Shown here piece after piece: positions 15,979 through 23,397 of a stretch of 64,000 nucleotides of DNA. A program made the translations under genes and the position numbers. The notes under the pieces were generated by a model, which was given only the letters and a program-made list of their open reading frames with translations, was not told where the DNA came from and did not search any database. How positions within the stretch are numbered: position 1 is the first letter of the stretch; each line of letters starts with the position of its first letter. This DNA comes from Cloacibacterium caeni (GTDB lineage: Bacteria; Bacteroidota; Bacteroidia; Flavobacteriales; Weeksellaceae). The stretch spans positions 2,046,001-2,110,000 of the forward strand of contig NZ_OU015319.1 in NCBI RefSeq assembly GCF_907163125.1, written 5' to 3'.

Positions 15979-16320
15979 ATGCACGAACTTTCTATTGCAA
16001 CCTCTATTTTAAAAACTGCCACTCAAGAAGTTGAGAAAATTAACGGCAAAAAAGTAGAAGAAATTTACCTAGAAATTGGCAAAATTTCTGGTATTGAAAT
16101 TCCTTCTTTAGAATTTGCGTGGGAACAATGCATGAAGGATAGTGTTTTAGAAAACGCCAAAGTTCACATTACAGAACCCGATGGTTTTGCGAGATGCGCA
16201 GAGTGCAATCATGAATTCGAGATTTCTAAAATTTATGATTCCTGTGAACGCTGCGGAAGTCCTTTTAAGGAAATTATTACAGGACAAGAAATGAAAATAA
16301 AAAAATTAATTATCAGCTAA
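15979..16320 (+). CDS. hypA: Nickel metallochaperone HypA
   Basis: A 113-residue protein that carries nickel to the hydrogenase large subunit together with HypB. It starts MHELS, with the nickel-binding H2 directly after the initiator. The structural zinc site is C73, C76, C89 and C92 (CAEC, CERC). First gene of a rightward operon, 11 bases before hypB. Confidence 0.96.
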   Translation: MHELSIATSILKTATQEVEKINGKKVEEIYLEIGKISGIEIPSLEFAWEQCMKDSVLENAKVHITEPDGFARCAECNHEFEISKIYDSCERCGSPFKEIITGQEMKIKKLIIS

Positions 16321-16331
16321 AATTTAAACAT

Positions 16332-17216
16332 ATGTGCTCAACTTGCGGATGTAGCTCCAACGAAAACGGAATTACTTTAACAAAAATGGGAGAAAACCAT
16401 CATACACACCATCATCACGACGGTCATACTCATTCCCACGAACACCATCATGGAGATCACTCTCACAGTCATGAACACCATCACGAACATGGACATGAAC
16501 ACAATCATAACCACGAACATCATCATCACGACCACAATCATGGTCATCACCACCATCATGATGTAAATATCGTAGAATTAGAAAAAGATATTCTTCATCA
16601 AAATCAATTGGGTGCAGAAAGAAACCGTGGATTTTTTGAAGCGTTGAATATTTTCGCAATGAATTTGGTTTCTTCACCTGGTTCTGGGAAAACTTCGCTT
16701 TTAGAAAGAACCATCGCTGACTTAAAAGGTGAAATAGAATTTTCTGTAATTGAAGGTGACCAACAAACTACCAATGACGCAGCCAGAATTCACGCGTTAA
16801 ACGTTCCTGTTCTTCAAATCAACACTGGAAAAGGTTGTCACCTCGATTCAGAAATGATTGCCAAATCTTTAAAAGAACTAAAACCGAAGCAAAATTCTAC
16901 ACTCATGATAGAAAATGTAGGAAACTTAGTTTGTCCTGCCATGTTTGATTTAGGAGAAAACCAAAGAGTAGTCATTATTTCTACCACTGAAGGAGAAGAT
17001 AAACCTCTGAAATATCCAGATATGTTTTTCAGTTCTAACATCTGTATCATCAATAAAATTGATTTATTGCCATACTTAAAATTTGATGTAGAAAAACTGA
17101 AAGAAAATACCAAAAAAGTAAATCCAAATACCCAATTTTTTGAAGTTTCAGCTACTTCAGGAGAAGGAATGGAAGCTTGGTATGAGTTTTTAAGAAGCAA
17201 AATTGTAAAATCGTAA
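16332..17216 (+). CDS. hypB: Nickel-storing GTPase HypB
   Basis: A 294-residue GTPase that drives nickel insertion. The N-terminus MCSTCGC matches the high-affinity CxxCGC nickel site of E. coli HypB. Residues 23-77 are a histidine tract (about 34 His, with Asp, Glu, Asn, Gly, Ser and Thr) that should store many nickel ions. The G domain follows, with SSPGSGKTS (114-122) as Walker A, a conserved EGDQQT and NKIDLLPY for base recognition. A protein with both high-affinity and storage sites fits an organism meeting scarce or fluctuating nickel. Confidence 0.96.
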   Translation: MCSTCGCSSNENGITLTKMGENHHTHHHHDGHTHSHEHHHGDHSHSHEHHHEHGHEHNHNHEHHHHDHNHGHHHHHDVNIVELEKDILHQNQLGAERNRGFFEALNIFAMNLVSSPGSGKTSLLERTIADLKGEIEFSVIEGDQQTTNDAARIHALNVPVLQINTGKGCHLDSEMIAKSLKELKPKQNSTLMIENVGNLVCPAMFDLGENQRVVIISTTEGEDKPLKYPDMFFSSNICIINKIDLLPYLKFDVEKLKENTKKVNPNTQFFEVSATSGEGMEAWYEFLRSKIVKS

Positions 17217-17281
17217 AACCTCGAAAGAACTATTTTTACAGTTTTACAACTTTACAAATCATCAACTTAACAAAGAAAATT

Positions 17282-17536
17282 ATGTGTTTAGCCATTCCAG
17301 GAAAATTAGAAAACATTACTTCTCAGCTAGACGAAGTCTTTAGAATAGGAAGTGTAGATTTTGAAGGCATCAGAAAAGAGGTAAATCTCGCTTTGGTTCC
17401 AGAAGCGAAAGTTGGCGATTATGTTTTGGTTCACGTAGGTGCCGCTATCGGAATAATCGATGAAGATGAAGCCAAAAAAACGATGGATGCCCTGAAATTA
17501 ATGGGAGAAGATTTAGAATTAGAGCCGGAAAACTAG
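17282..17536 (+). CDS. hypC: Hydrogenase assembly chaperone HypC
   Basis: An 84-residue partner of HypD that carries the Fe(CN)2CO group to the large subunit precursor. It begins MCLAIPGK with the essential N-terminal cysteine C2 and ends in an acidic tail, both typical of the family. It lies 65 bases after hypB. Confidence 0.95.
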   Translation: MCLAIPGKLENITSQLDEVFRIGSVDFEGIRKEVNLALVPEAKVGDYVLVHVGAAIGIIDEDEAKKTMDALKLMGEDLELEPEN

Positions 17537-17600
17537 GTAATCATCATGATTTTCTTATTTTTGTTAAAACTTTATAAGAATTTTGTGATAAAACTTAAAA

Positions 17601-18359
17601 ATGATTCACCTAAAAAAAGCAGTTCGTTCCTTTGTGCAATCTAAATATTTAGACCTATTCGGAGCAGCATTAGTCCTCGTTATCAGCATTTATAATCAAT
17701 ATCATCTCACTTATTATTTTCAAGGAAATGTAAAGTTCGAAGTTCCTTTTTCAGAGCAAATCGCACTCATAAAACAAGGCGCTTTTCCTCTAGGAATTTT
17801 CTCCACAATTGGAGCCGTTTTTTCTTTACTTTCTACCAGATTTGTAGGCAAACAAAATAATGTGGGCAATATTATTAGCGTTTTTACTACTATAAATTCG
17901 GGAACTATTGATTACTTTTTAGGAAATCATTCCGCAGCAATTACCTATCCTTTAACATTTATCATCACTTATTTCGCAGTGATTAAATGGAAAAAAGGTG
18001 AAAAAATTAGAAAAATAGACTTCAACTATTACCTCATCAATAGCGTAGGCTTAGTTTTAGGATACTTATTGGTTTACATAGGAACAGAAATCTTCGGAGG
18101 AAGAGACGATTTATTGTTTTTCAACATTGTTTCTATCACTTTCGGACTTTCTTTAGGAGCCAATTTCAGTTCGGCGCTTAAATATGAAACCACGTTTTTA
18201 AGTTGGACCATTTATAACGTTGTACAGCTGATTAAAGCATTTTTACAACTGAATATTGCAAATATTGCCAAATATATTTTCTATATGATAAACGCTGCCA
18301 TCACTTTGGGAGACTGGATTTGGAACAGAGATGTTAGAAAAAAAGCAGCATTATCTTAA
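17601..18359 (+). CDS. PnuC-like membrane protein inside the hyp operon
   Basis: A 252-residue protein with about seven hydrophobic segments and positively charged ends. The pattern resembles the PnuC vitamin-transporter family: GIFSTIGAVFSLLST, then a small-residue helix, YPLTFIITYFAVIKWKKG, and a final NAAITLGDWIWNRD. PnuC proteins import nicotinamide riboside or related precursors, but no NAD-salvage kinase lies nearby. The gene is 64 bases after hypC and 23 before hypE, on the same strand, so it is a fixed part of this operon. A role linked to hydrogenase is inference, and the substrate cannot be read from the sequence. Confidence 0.65.
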   Translation: MIHLKKAVRSFVQSKYLDLFGAALVLVISIYNQYHLTYYFQGNVKFEVPFSEQIALIKQGAFPLGIFSTIGAVFSLLSTRFVGKQNNVGNIISVFTTINSGTIDYFLGNHSAAITYPLTFIITYFAVIKWKKGEKIRKIDFNYYLINSVGLVLGYLLVYIGTEIFGGRDDLLFFNIVSITFGLSLGANFSSALKYETTFLSWTIYNVVQLIKAFLQLNIANIAKYIFYMINAAITLGDWIWNRDVRKKAALS

Positions 18360-18382
18360 TTAAAATTTAAAAATTAAGCATC

Positions 18383-19384
18383 ATGCCAGAAAGCATTAAC
18401 CTTCAACACGGAAGCGGTGGCGAAAAAATGACCGAACTTCTCAATAACCTTATTTTTAAAAATTTAGGAAACGAAATCTTAAACAAAAAACATGATGGTG
18501 CTTTTCTAGAATTATCTGGAAGGTTAGCATTTTCTAGCGACAGTTTCGTGGTTTCTCCTATTTTTTTCAAAGGGGGAAATATTGGCGAATTGGCAGTTTT
18601 CGGAACGGTAAATGATATTTCGATGTGTGGTGCAGAACCCAAATATTTATCGCTTTCGTTTATTATTGAAGAAGGTTTTGCAATGGAAGATTTTGAAAAA
18701 ATCATTCATTCTATAAAATTAGCCACCGAAAAAGCAGGTGTACAAATTGTAACAGGCGACACTAAGGTGGTAGAACGCGGAAAAGGCGACAAAATCTACA
18801 TCAACACCTCCGGAATTGGTGTAATTTATGACAATGCAAAAATCGGAATTGAATACATAAAACCTAACCAATCCATCATCATCAATAGAGATATAGCTTC
18901 TCACGGAATGGCGATTATGAGCGAAAGAGAAGGTTTAAAATTTGATTCTGAAATCTTGAGCGATACTAAAAATCTCAACTTTGAAATTAAAAAACTCATC
19001 GAAAATTTTGGCGCAAAAATTCATTTCCTACGAGACGCAACAAGAGGCGGTTTAGCTTCTGTTCTCAATGAAATTACCTCGGAAAGCAACCTCGGAATTC
19101 ATCTTTTTGAAGAAAAAATTCTAGTACAAAGACAAGTAAAAAGCGCTTGCGAATTGCTAGGTTTAGACCCAATGTACGTTGCGAATGAAGGAACATTTCT
19201 TTGTGTTTGCGACGATGAAATTGCCGATGAAGTTTTAGAAATTTTACAAAGAGTAAACCATCACGCTTCGAAAATCGGTTACATCACCGAAGAACACGCT
19301 GGAAAAGTCATTATGGAAAGTGCTTTTGGTGGAAAACGCGTGGTAAATCCTTTGATTGGGGAACAATTGCCGAGGATTTGCTAA
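18383..19384 (+). CDS. hypE: Cyanide-ligand synthesis protein HypE
   Basis: A 333-residue PurM-like ATPase that dehydrates the C-terminal thiocarboxamide made by HypF to a thiocyanate, the source of the CN ligands. The obligatory C-terminus PRIC is present, with C333 the modified cysteine. HGSGG near the start and FLRDATRGG in the middle are conserved nucleotide-binding motifs. Last gene of the rightward operon; a hairpin follows. Confidence 0.96.
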   Translation: MPESINLQHGSGGEKMTELLNNLIFKNLGNEILNKKHDGAFLELSGRLAFSSDSFVVSPIFFKGGNIGELAVFGTVNDISMCGAEPKYLSLSFIIEEGFAMEDFEKIIHSIKLATEKAGVQIVTGDTKVVERGKGDKIYINTSGIGVIYDNAKIGIEYIKPNQSIIINRDIASHGMAIMSEREGLKFDSEILSDTKNLNFEIKKLIENFGAKIHFLRDATRGGLASVLNEITSESNLGIHLFEEKILVQRQVKSACELLGLDPMYVANEGTFLCVCDDEIADEVLEILQRVNHHASKIGYITEEHAGKVIMESAFGGKRVVNPLIGEQLPRIC

Positions 19385-19391
19385 AATATGC

Positions 19392-19433
19392 CACGAATGC
19401 ACGAATTCAATTAAAAATATTTGTGCATTCGTG
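19392..19433. repeat. CACGAATGCAC hairpin, REP-like bidirectional terminator
   Basis: A perfect 11-base stem CACGAATGCAC/GTGCATTCGTG with a 20-base AT-rich loop lies between the convergent hypE and the outer-membrane protein gene. The same CCACGAATGCACGAAT motif recurs at 57368. Confidence 0.8.
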
Positions 19434-19442
19434 ATGAAATTT

Positions 19443-19976
19443 TTAGAAGCTATATCCAAAACTACTACCGATAGTAGGATAAATTACTCCAAATCCTTGT
19501 GCCAGATTAAATCCTAATCCCAAACCAACATGATATCTGTAAATCCAATGTTTCCCTAAAGGCAGTTGTTGTCCAAAATAAATGTCATTAGTTAAAACAT
19601 CATCCACATTTTTGTTAAAAACCATTTTCGATTGAAACCCTACAAAAGAACCTGTATTATTCAGTAGTGAATGTCCTCTTTCTTCTCTCTTATCTCTATT
19701 AAAATAATAACGCAGTTGTGCTCTTAAAAAAGGCGAAAGATAAGTTTCTGATGCCGTAACTCCCATTTGATAATTAATACTACTACCTTCAGGAATTTCT
19801 ACTACGCCTCCAACTCCAGCATTAAAATCTAACAAAAGTTTATTAGAAACAGGTTTCTCATAGCCAAAATTTAAGCCTTGAAACCCTATTTCAATTTTAA
19901 ATTTCTGGTTTAAATCTTTAGATTGAGAAAATAGAAAAGAGGAAAATAAAAGAAGAGAAATTTTAATGAATTTCAT
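19443..19976 (-). CDS. Small outer-membrane beta-barrel protein
   Basis: A 177-residue protein with a cleavable signal peptide (about 1-18, ending FLFSQS), then alternating polar/aromatic strands and a C-terminal aromatic residue (FGYSF), typical of an 8-strand barrel. No family is recognised. Its promoter contains six TTTG tetranucleotide repeats, so expression may be variable. Confidence 0.7.
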   Translation of the reverse strand: MKFIKISLLLFSSFLFSQSKDLNQKFKIEIGFQGLNFGYEKPVSNKLLLDFNAGVGGVVEIPEGSSINYQMGVTASETYLSPFLRAQLRYYFNRDKREERGHSLLNNTGSFVGFQSKMVFNKNVDDVLTNDIYFGQQLPLGKHWIYRYHVGLGLGFNLAQGFGVIYPTIGSSFGYSF

Positions 19977-20001
19977 AATTATTGTTTTTGTTGATTAATT
20001 A

Positions 20002-20009
20002 CAAATATA
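20002..20009 (-). promoter_or_regulatory. -7 box TATATTTG next to the TTTG repeat
   Basis: Exact TAnnTTTG match, 25 bases before the ATG at 19976. The upstream repeat supplies TTG triplets at spacings of 17 and 21 bases. Confidence 0.65.
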
Positions 20010-20010
20010 A

Positions 20011-20034
20011 CAAACAAACAAACAAACAAACAAA
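20011..20034 (-). repeat. (TTTG)6 tetranucleotide repeat in a promoter
   Basis: Six perfect TTTG units (CAAA on the plus strand) occupy the -33 to -7 interval of the outer-membrane protein promoter. Slipped-strand changes in copy number could add or remove the -33 TTG. Confidence 0.85.
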
Positions 20035-20062
20035 TAATTAATCAACTTTTTTCATTTTTTCC

Positions 20063-20335
20063 TCAAGAAAAAAAATTCAAAATCCAAAAAACAATATAAA
20101 AGTTCAATAAAAAGACTAGAACTAAAACAAGATATCGTATCAATCTATTGATCGTTTTAGGCAAATTTTTAATAAAACTTGGTTGATGATCTTTCCAAAC
20201 AAAAATTAAGAAAATAAAAATTAAAATAAAACTTACAAATCCAGCAACTCTAGCTAACCAAAGTTCCCTTTCCGCACTAAACCATTGTTGTAAATATTCT
20301 TTTAACTCTGCGAAAAATTGATTAAAAATCTTCAT
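20063..20335 (-). CDS. Small membrane protein of unknown function
   Basis: A 90-residue protein read from the ATG at 20335 (MKIFNQFFAELKEYLQQW). It has an amphipathic N-terminus and two hydrophobic helices (about 28-47 and 68-88). The start overlaps the end of nrnA by 14 bases, so the two are translationally coupled. No family is recognised. Confidence 0.65.
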   Translation of the reverse strand: MKIFNQFFAELKEYLQQWFSAERELWLARVAGFVSFILIFIFLIFVWKDHQPSFIKNLPKTINRLIRYLVLVLVFLLNFYIVFWILNFFS

Positions 20336-21326
20336 TCTCAATCTTCGATTTAAAATCTTCGATGGTTTCGTAGATATTTTTGAAATATTTACCACCAGAT
20401 GCATTGATATGTCCACCTCCGTGGAAATGAGCTCTCGCAAATGCATTGGTATCTACATCGTCTTTGCTTCGGAAAGAAATTTTGATAAAATCTTCATATA
20501 AATCTTCCATGAAAAAAGCAGACATTTTAGTTCCTGCAATACTCAATCCGTAGTTTACAAACCCTTCTGTATCGCCTTTTTCGAAGCCAAATTCTTTCAG
20601 CTCGTCACGTTTTAAATAAAGAATCGCCACTTTTCCATCTTTTACCAATTCTATTCTTCCTAAAATCAATGACAGAAGATGCAATCTAGAAACGGTATTG
20701 GTATCCCAAGTATTAGACGTAATCATAGACGGATCAGCGCCTTTTTCTATCAAATTCGCAACAATTCTGTGCGTATCTGCAGAAGTAGAACGAAAACGAA
20801 AACCTCCCGTATCGGTCATAATTCCCGTATAAAGACATTCTGCCACGTCTTGATTTACCAAATCTTCTTTTCCCAAAGCTTCAATGAAATGATACACCAT
20901 TTGACAAGTTGCAGGAATACTGGTATTAGAATACACATAATCAAAATGCTCAGGTTGCTGATGATGGTCTATCAAGATTTTTTTCGCCCAAGATTTTGAG
21001 AGCCAATCTCCTAACATTCCAATTCTAGAAGGAGCATTAAAATCTAAACAAAAAATTACATCTGCATAATAAATTGCTTCGCCAGCAATTTTACGTTTGT
21101 ACTCTGCGATGACTATTTTTTTCGCTTCGGGCATCCATTTTAGAAATTTCGGAAAATCATTTGGAACAATTACCGTAGCATCTACTCCTAAATTTTTAAG
21201 AAAATGTTTTAAACCAAGACTACTCCCAATTGCATCACCATCTGGATTGTAATGCGTGATAATCACTACATTTTTATTCGGTTGCAAAAGGCTTTTGATT
21301 TCTGTTAGTTGGTTTTCTGTAAACAT
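20322..21326 (-). CDS. nrnA: DHH-family phosphoesterase NrnA (nanoRNase/pAp phosphatase)
   Basis: A 334-residue DHH/DHHA1 protein. It has the metal motifs HYNPDGDAIGSS (about 20-31), CLDFN, LIDHHQQPEHFD (DHH) and a DTGGFRF segment. The C-terminal DHHA1 domain ends in HFHGGGHINASG. These enzymes degrade short RNA fragments and dephosphorylate pAp. A downstream small membrane protein is coupled to it. Confidence 0.9.
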   Translation of the reverse strand: MFTENQLTEIKSLLQPNKNVVIITHYNPDGDAIGSSLGLKHFLKNLGVDATVIVPNDFPKFLKWMPEAKKIVIAEYKRKIAGEAIYYADVIFCLDFNAPSRIGMLGDWLSKSWAKKILIDHHQQPEHFDYVYSNTSIPATCQMVYHFIEALGKEDLVNQDVAECLYTGIMTDTGGFRFRSTSADTHRIVANLIEKGADPSMITSNTWDTNTVSRLHLLSLILGRIELVKDGKVAILYLKRDELKEFGFEKGDTEGFVNYGLSIAGTKMSAFFMEDLYEDFIKISFRSKDDVDTNAFARAHFHGGGHINASGGKYFKNIYETIEDFKSKIENEDF

Positions 21327-21343
21327 TGTAAAAATTTATGGTG

Positions 21344-21351
21344 CAAAGATA
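21344..21351 (-). promoter_or_regulatory. -7 box for nrnA
   Basis: TATCTTTG on the minus strand, an exact TAnnTTTG match, 17 bases before the nrnA ATG. Confidence 0.6.
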
Positions 21352-21539
21352 ATTTTTTTACTCCAAAATCCCGAAACCTCAAAGATGATGTTTGAACGCT
21401 CAACATTTATAAAATGATTTTCAGAATCATATTAAACAGAATTTAAAGAAGTTCAATCATTAAAATCGCTTGAAAATAGTCATTGATAAAAGTTTTATCT
21501 CATAGATTCAAAAAAAACTTAATTATTTCTAAAATTAAT

Positions 21540-21569
21540 TTGCAGAAAATAAAAAAAAACATATCTTTG
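21540..21569 (+). promoter_or_regulatory. rpmH promoter (TTG-N19-TATCTTTG)
   Basis: TTG at 21540 and TATCTTTG at 21562 are 19 bases apart, the full Bacteroidota promoter pattern, about 47 bases before the rpmH start. The rest of the 290-base gap between nrnA and rpmH is AT-rich with no recognisable feature. Confidence 0.75.
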
Positions 21570-21616
21570 CAACCTCAAAAAGAAGAATAATTACGGACCC
21601 ATTATAAATTGAAGTA

Positions 21617-21772
21617 ATGAAAAGAACATTCCAGCCATCAGAAAGAAAGAAAAGAAACAAACACGGTTTCAGAGAAAGAATGTCTACTCCAAATGGTAGA
21701 AGAGTATTAGCTGCTAGAAGAGCAAAAGGCAGAAAGAGATTAACTATTAGCGACGCAAGAGCTAAGAGATAA
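21617..21772 (+). CDS. rpmH: 50S ribosomal protein L34
   Basis: A 51-residue, very basic protein: [18 protein letters not shown], then STPNGRR and RRAKGRKRL, the standard L34 sequence. It is not linked to rnpA or dnaA here, which is usual for flavobacteria. A strong promoter precedes it and a terminator follows. Confidence 0.97.
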   Translation: MKRTFQPSERKKRNKHGFRERMSTPNGRRVLAARRAKGRKRLTISDARAKR

Positions 21773-21801
21773 TAATTTCTTTTGATTTTATTATAAAAGA
21801 C

Positions 21802-21834
21802 ATGCTTGGAAATTTACTTTCCGAGCATTTTTTG
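21802..21834 (+). terminator. rpmH terminator
   Basis: ATGCTTGGAAA pairs with TTTCCGAGCAT (one G-T pair) and TTTTTTG follows. Confidence 0.8.
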
Positions 21835-21951
21835 TTGTTAAAATTTCCTTAAAATTTAGGATAAAAAAAAGGTTTTCCTTATTTTTGAAAGTTGATAAAA
21901 AAGTAGGCTTTATTATCAACCAGAAAAAATCAACCATCATTTATAATCATT

Positions 21952-22662
21952 ATGCCACATCATAACACCTACGGAGAAGACATTATTACTCTGCAAGACG
22001 CGAAAATTGTACAAAAAAACTTTACCGTTTTATCTCATGTGAATTTACACATTAAGAGAGGTACTTTCTGTTACCTTATTGGTAAAACAGGCTCTGGAAA
22101 GAGTTCATTGTTAAAAGTTTTGTACGGACACTTGCCTCTAAAAGAAGGAAACGGAGAAGTAGTAGGATTTGATTTACAGAAATTAAGAGCATCAGATATT
22201 CCTAACCTTAGAAGAAGATTAGGCATTGTTTTTCAAGATTTTCAATTATTGACGGATAGAAGTGTAGAAAGAAACCTACGCTTCGTACTAGAAGCTACTG
22301 GTTGGAAGGATAAAAATCTGATGGACGACAGAATAAACGAGGTTCTAGACAGTGTAGACATGAAAACGAAAAAGCACAAAATGCCTCACGAACTTTCTGG
22401 TGGTGAACAGCAGCGTATTGCTATTGCAAGAGCTTTACTAAATCATCCAGAATTGATTCTTGCAGACGAACCTACTGGAAACCTAGACCCAGAAACTTCT
22501 AACGATATTATGAATTTATTGAAAAAAGTATCTTTAGAAAGAAACTGTGCAGTTCTGATGGCAACTCACGATTATCACATGATTCAAAATTTCCCTGGAG
22601 AAGCGATTAAATGCGAAGATGGCGGAGTTAAGGTAATGAATACCGTAGAACTTTTTGAATAA
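21952..22662 (+). CDS. ftsE: FtsE-like ABC ATP-binding protein
   Basis: A 236-residue ABC ATPase with GKTGSGKSS (Walker A), LSGGEQQRIAIARAL (signature), LILADEPTGNLDP (Walker B) and ATHDYHM (H-loop). The sequence fits FtsE, which with the membrane protein FtsX controls peptidoglycan hydrolases during division. No ftsX lies beside it, so a LolD-like assignment cannot be excluded. It ends 3 bases from the convergent trmN6. Confidence 0.8.
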   Translation: MPHHNTYGEDIITLQDAKIVQKNFTVLSHVNLHIKRGTFCYLIGKTGSGKSSLLKVLYGHLPLKEGNGEVVGFDLQKLRASDIPNLRRRLGIVFQDFQLLTDRSVERNLRFVLEATGWKDKNLMDDRINEVLDSVDMKTKKHKMPHELSGGEQQRIAIARALLNHPELILADEPTGNLDPETSNDIMNLLKKVSLERNCAVLMATHDYHMIQNFPGEAIKCEDGGVKVMNTVELFE

Positions 22663-22665
22663 ATC

Positions 22666-23361
22666 TTATTTTCCAAAAACGTGAAACTCTTTGGTGAGTT
22701 CTAAATATTGGTCCGAGTATTTTCTCGGACTTTTTTCTATCGTAAAATCAAGAGTTTCCAATGCTGATTTTTTCTTAGAAAATTCTAAAACATTTCGTTT
22801 TAAAACACCGTTTTCAATACCGAAAATATTTACTTTTCTTACCAAATATAAATCAAAATCTTCAGCTAAGTTTTCAAATTCTTGTGCAGATTCCGATGGA
22901 ATAATTACCGAAAAAATTCCTTCTGAAGATAAAATTTTCGAAGCTTTTTCTATTAAACTTCTAAAAGTAAGTTCTACTTGTTGTCTCGCTAAAATATCTT
23001 TCACAGAATTATTTTCCTCAAAAAAAGGTGGATTACAAACCACAAAATCATATTCTTTTTGTGATGCAAAAGTTTTAAAATCTTGATGAAAAACTTGTAA
23101 TCTTTCTGAAAACGGAGAATTTTTAAAATTTTCTTGTGCCAATTTCACCGCATCTTCATTTAAGTCTAAAGCAGTAATCTCAGCATTTGGATTTCGCTGA
23201 GCTAGCATTAGAGAAATCAAACCTGTTCCCGTTCCTACTTCCAAGATTTTCTGAGCGTTTTCAACTTGACACAAAGCTCCAAGCAAAACACCGTCTGTCC
23301 CTACTCGGAAAACATTTTTATGCTGTAAAATATCAAATTTTTGAAATCGAAAAGGTTTCAT
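22666..23361 (-). CDS. trmN6: tRNA1(Val) (adenine-37-N6)-methyltransferase
   Basis: A 231-residue SAM-dependent N6-adenine methyltransferase of the TrmN6/YfiC type. It has EVGTGTGLISLMLA as SAM loop and VVCNPPFF as the NPPF catalytic motif, with the family start FRFQKFDILQHKNVFRVGTD. Length is normal. Confidence 0.88.
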   Translation of the reverse strand: MKPFRFQKFDILQHKNVFRVGTDGVLLGALCQVENAQKILEVGTGTGLISLMLAQRNPNAEITALDLNEDAVKLAQENFKNSPFSERLQVFHQDFKTFASQKEYDFVVCNPPFFEENNSVKDILARQQVELTFRSLIEKASKILSSEGIFSVIIPSESAQEFENLAEDFDLYLVRKVNIFGIENGVLKRNVLEFSKKKSALETLDFTIEKSPRKYSDQYLELTKEFHVFGK

Positions 23362-23397
23362 TGTAAAGGAATATAGTAAATGAGAAAAGTAAAAAGG

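Noticed and set aside
16395-16560. Regular CAT/CAC-rich repeats that look like a short tandem array or CRISPR
   Set aside because: They are codons of the HypB histidine tract; no constant repeat-spacer unit exists.
16372-16677. Long minus-strand reading frames opposite hypB
   Set aside because: They are shadows of the histidine tract (Asp/Met/Val-rich nonsense) within a well-supported gene.
20063-20446. Longer 127-codon version of the small membrane protein
   Set aside because: The first 37 codons overlap nrnA in another frame and are unlike a natural N-terminus; the ATG at 20335 fits better.
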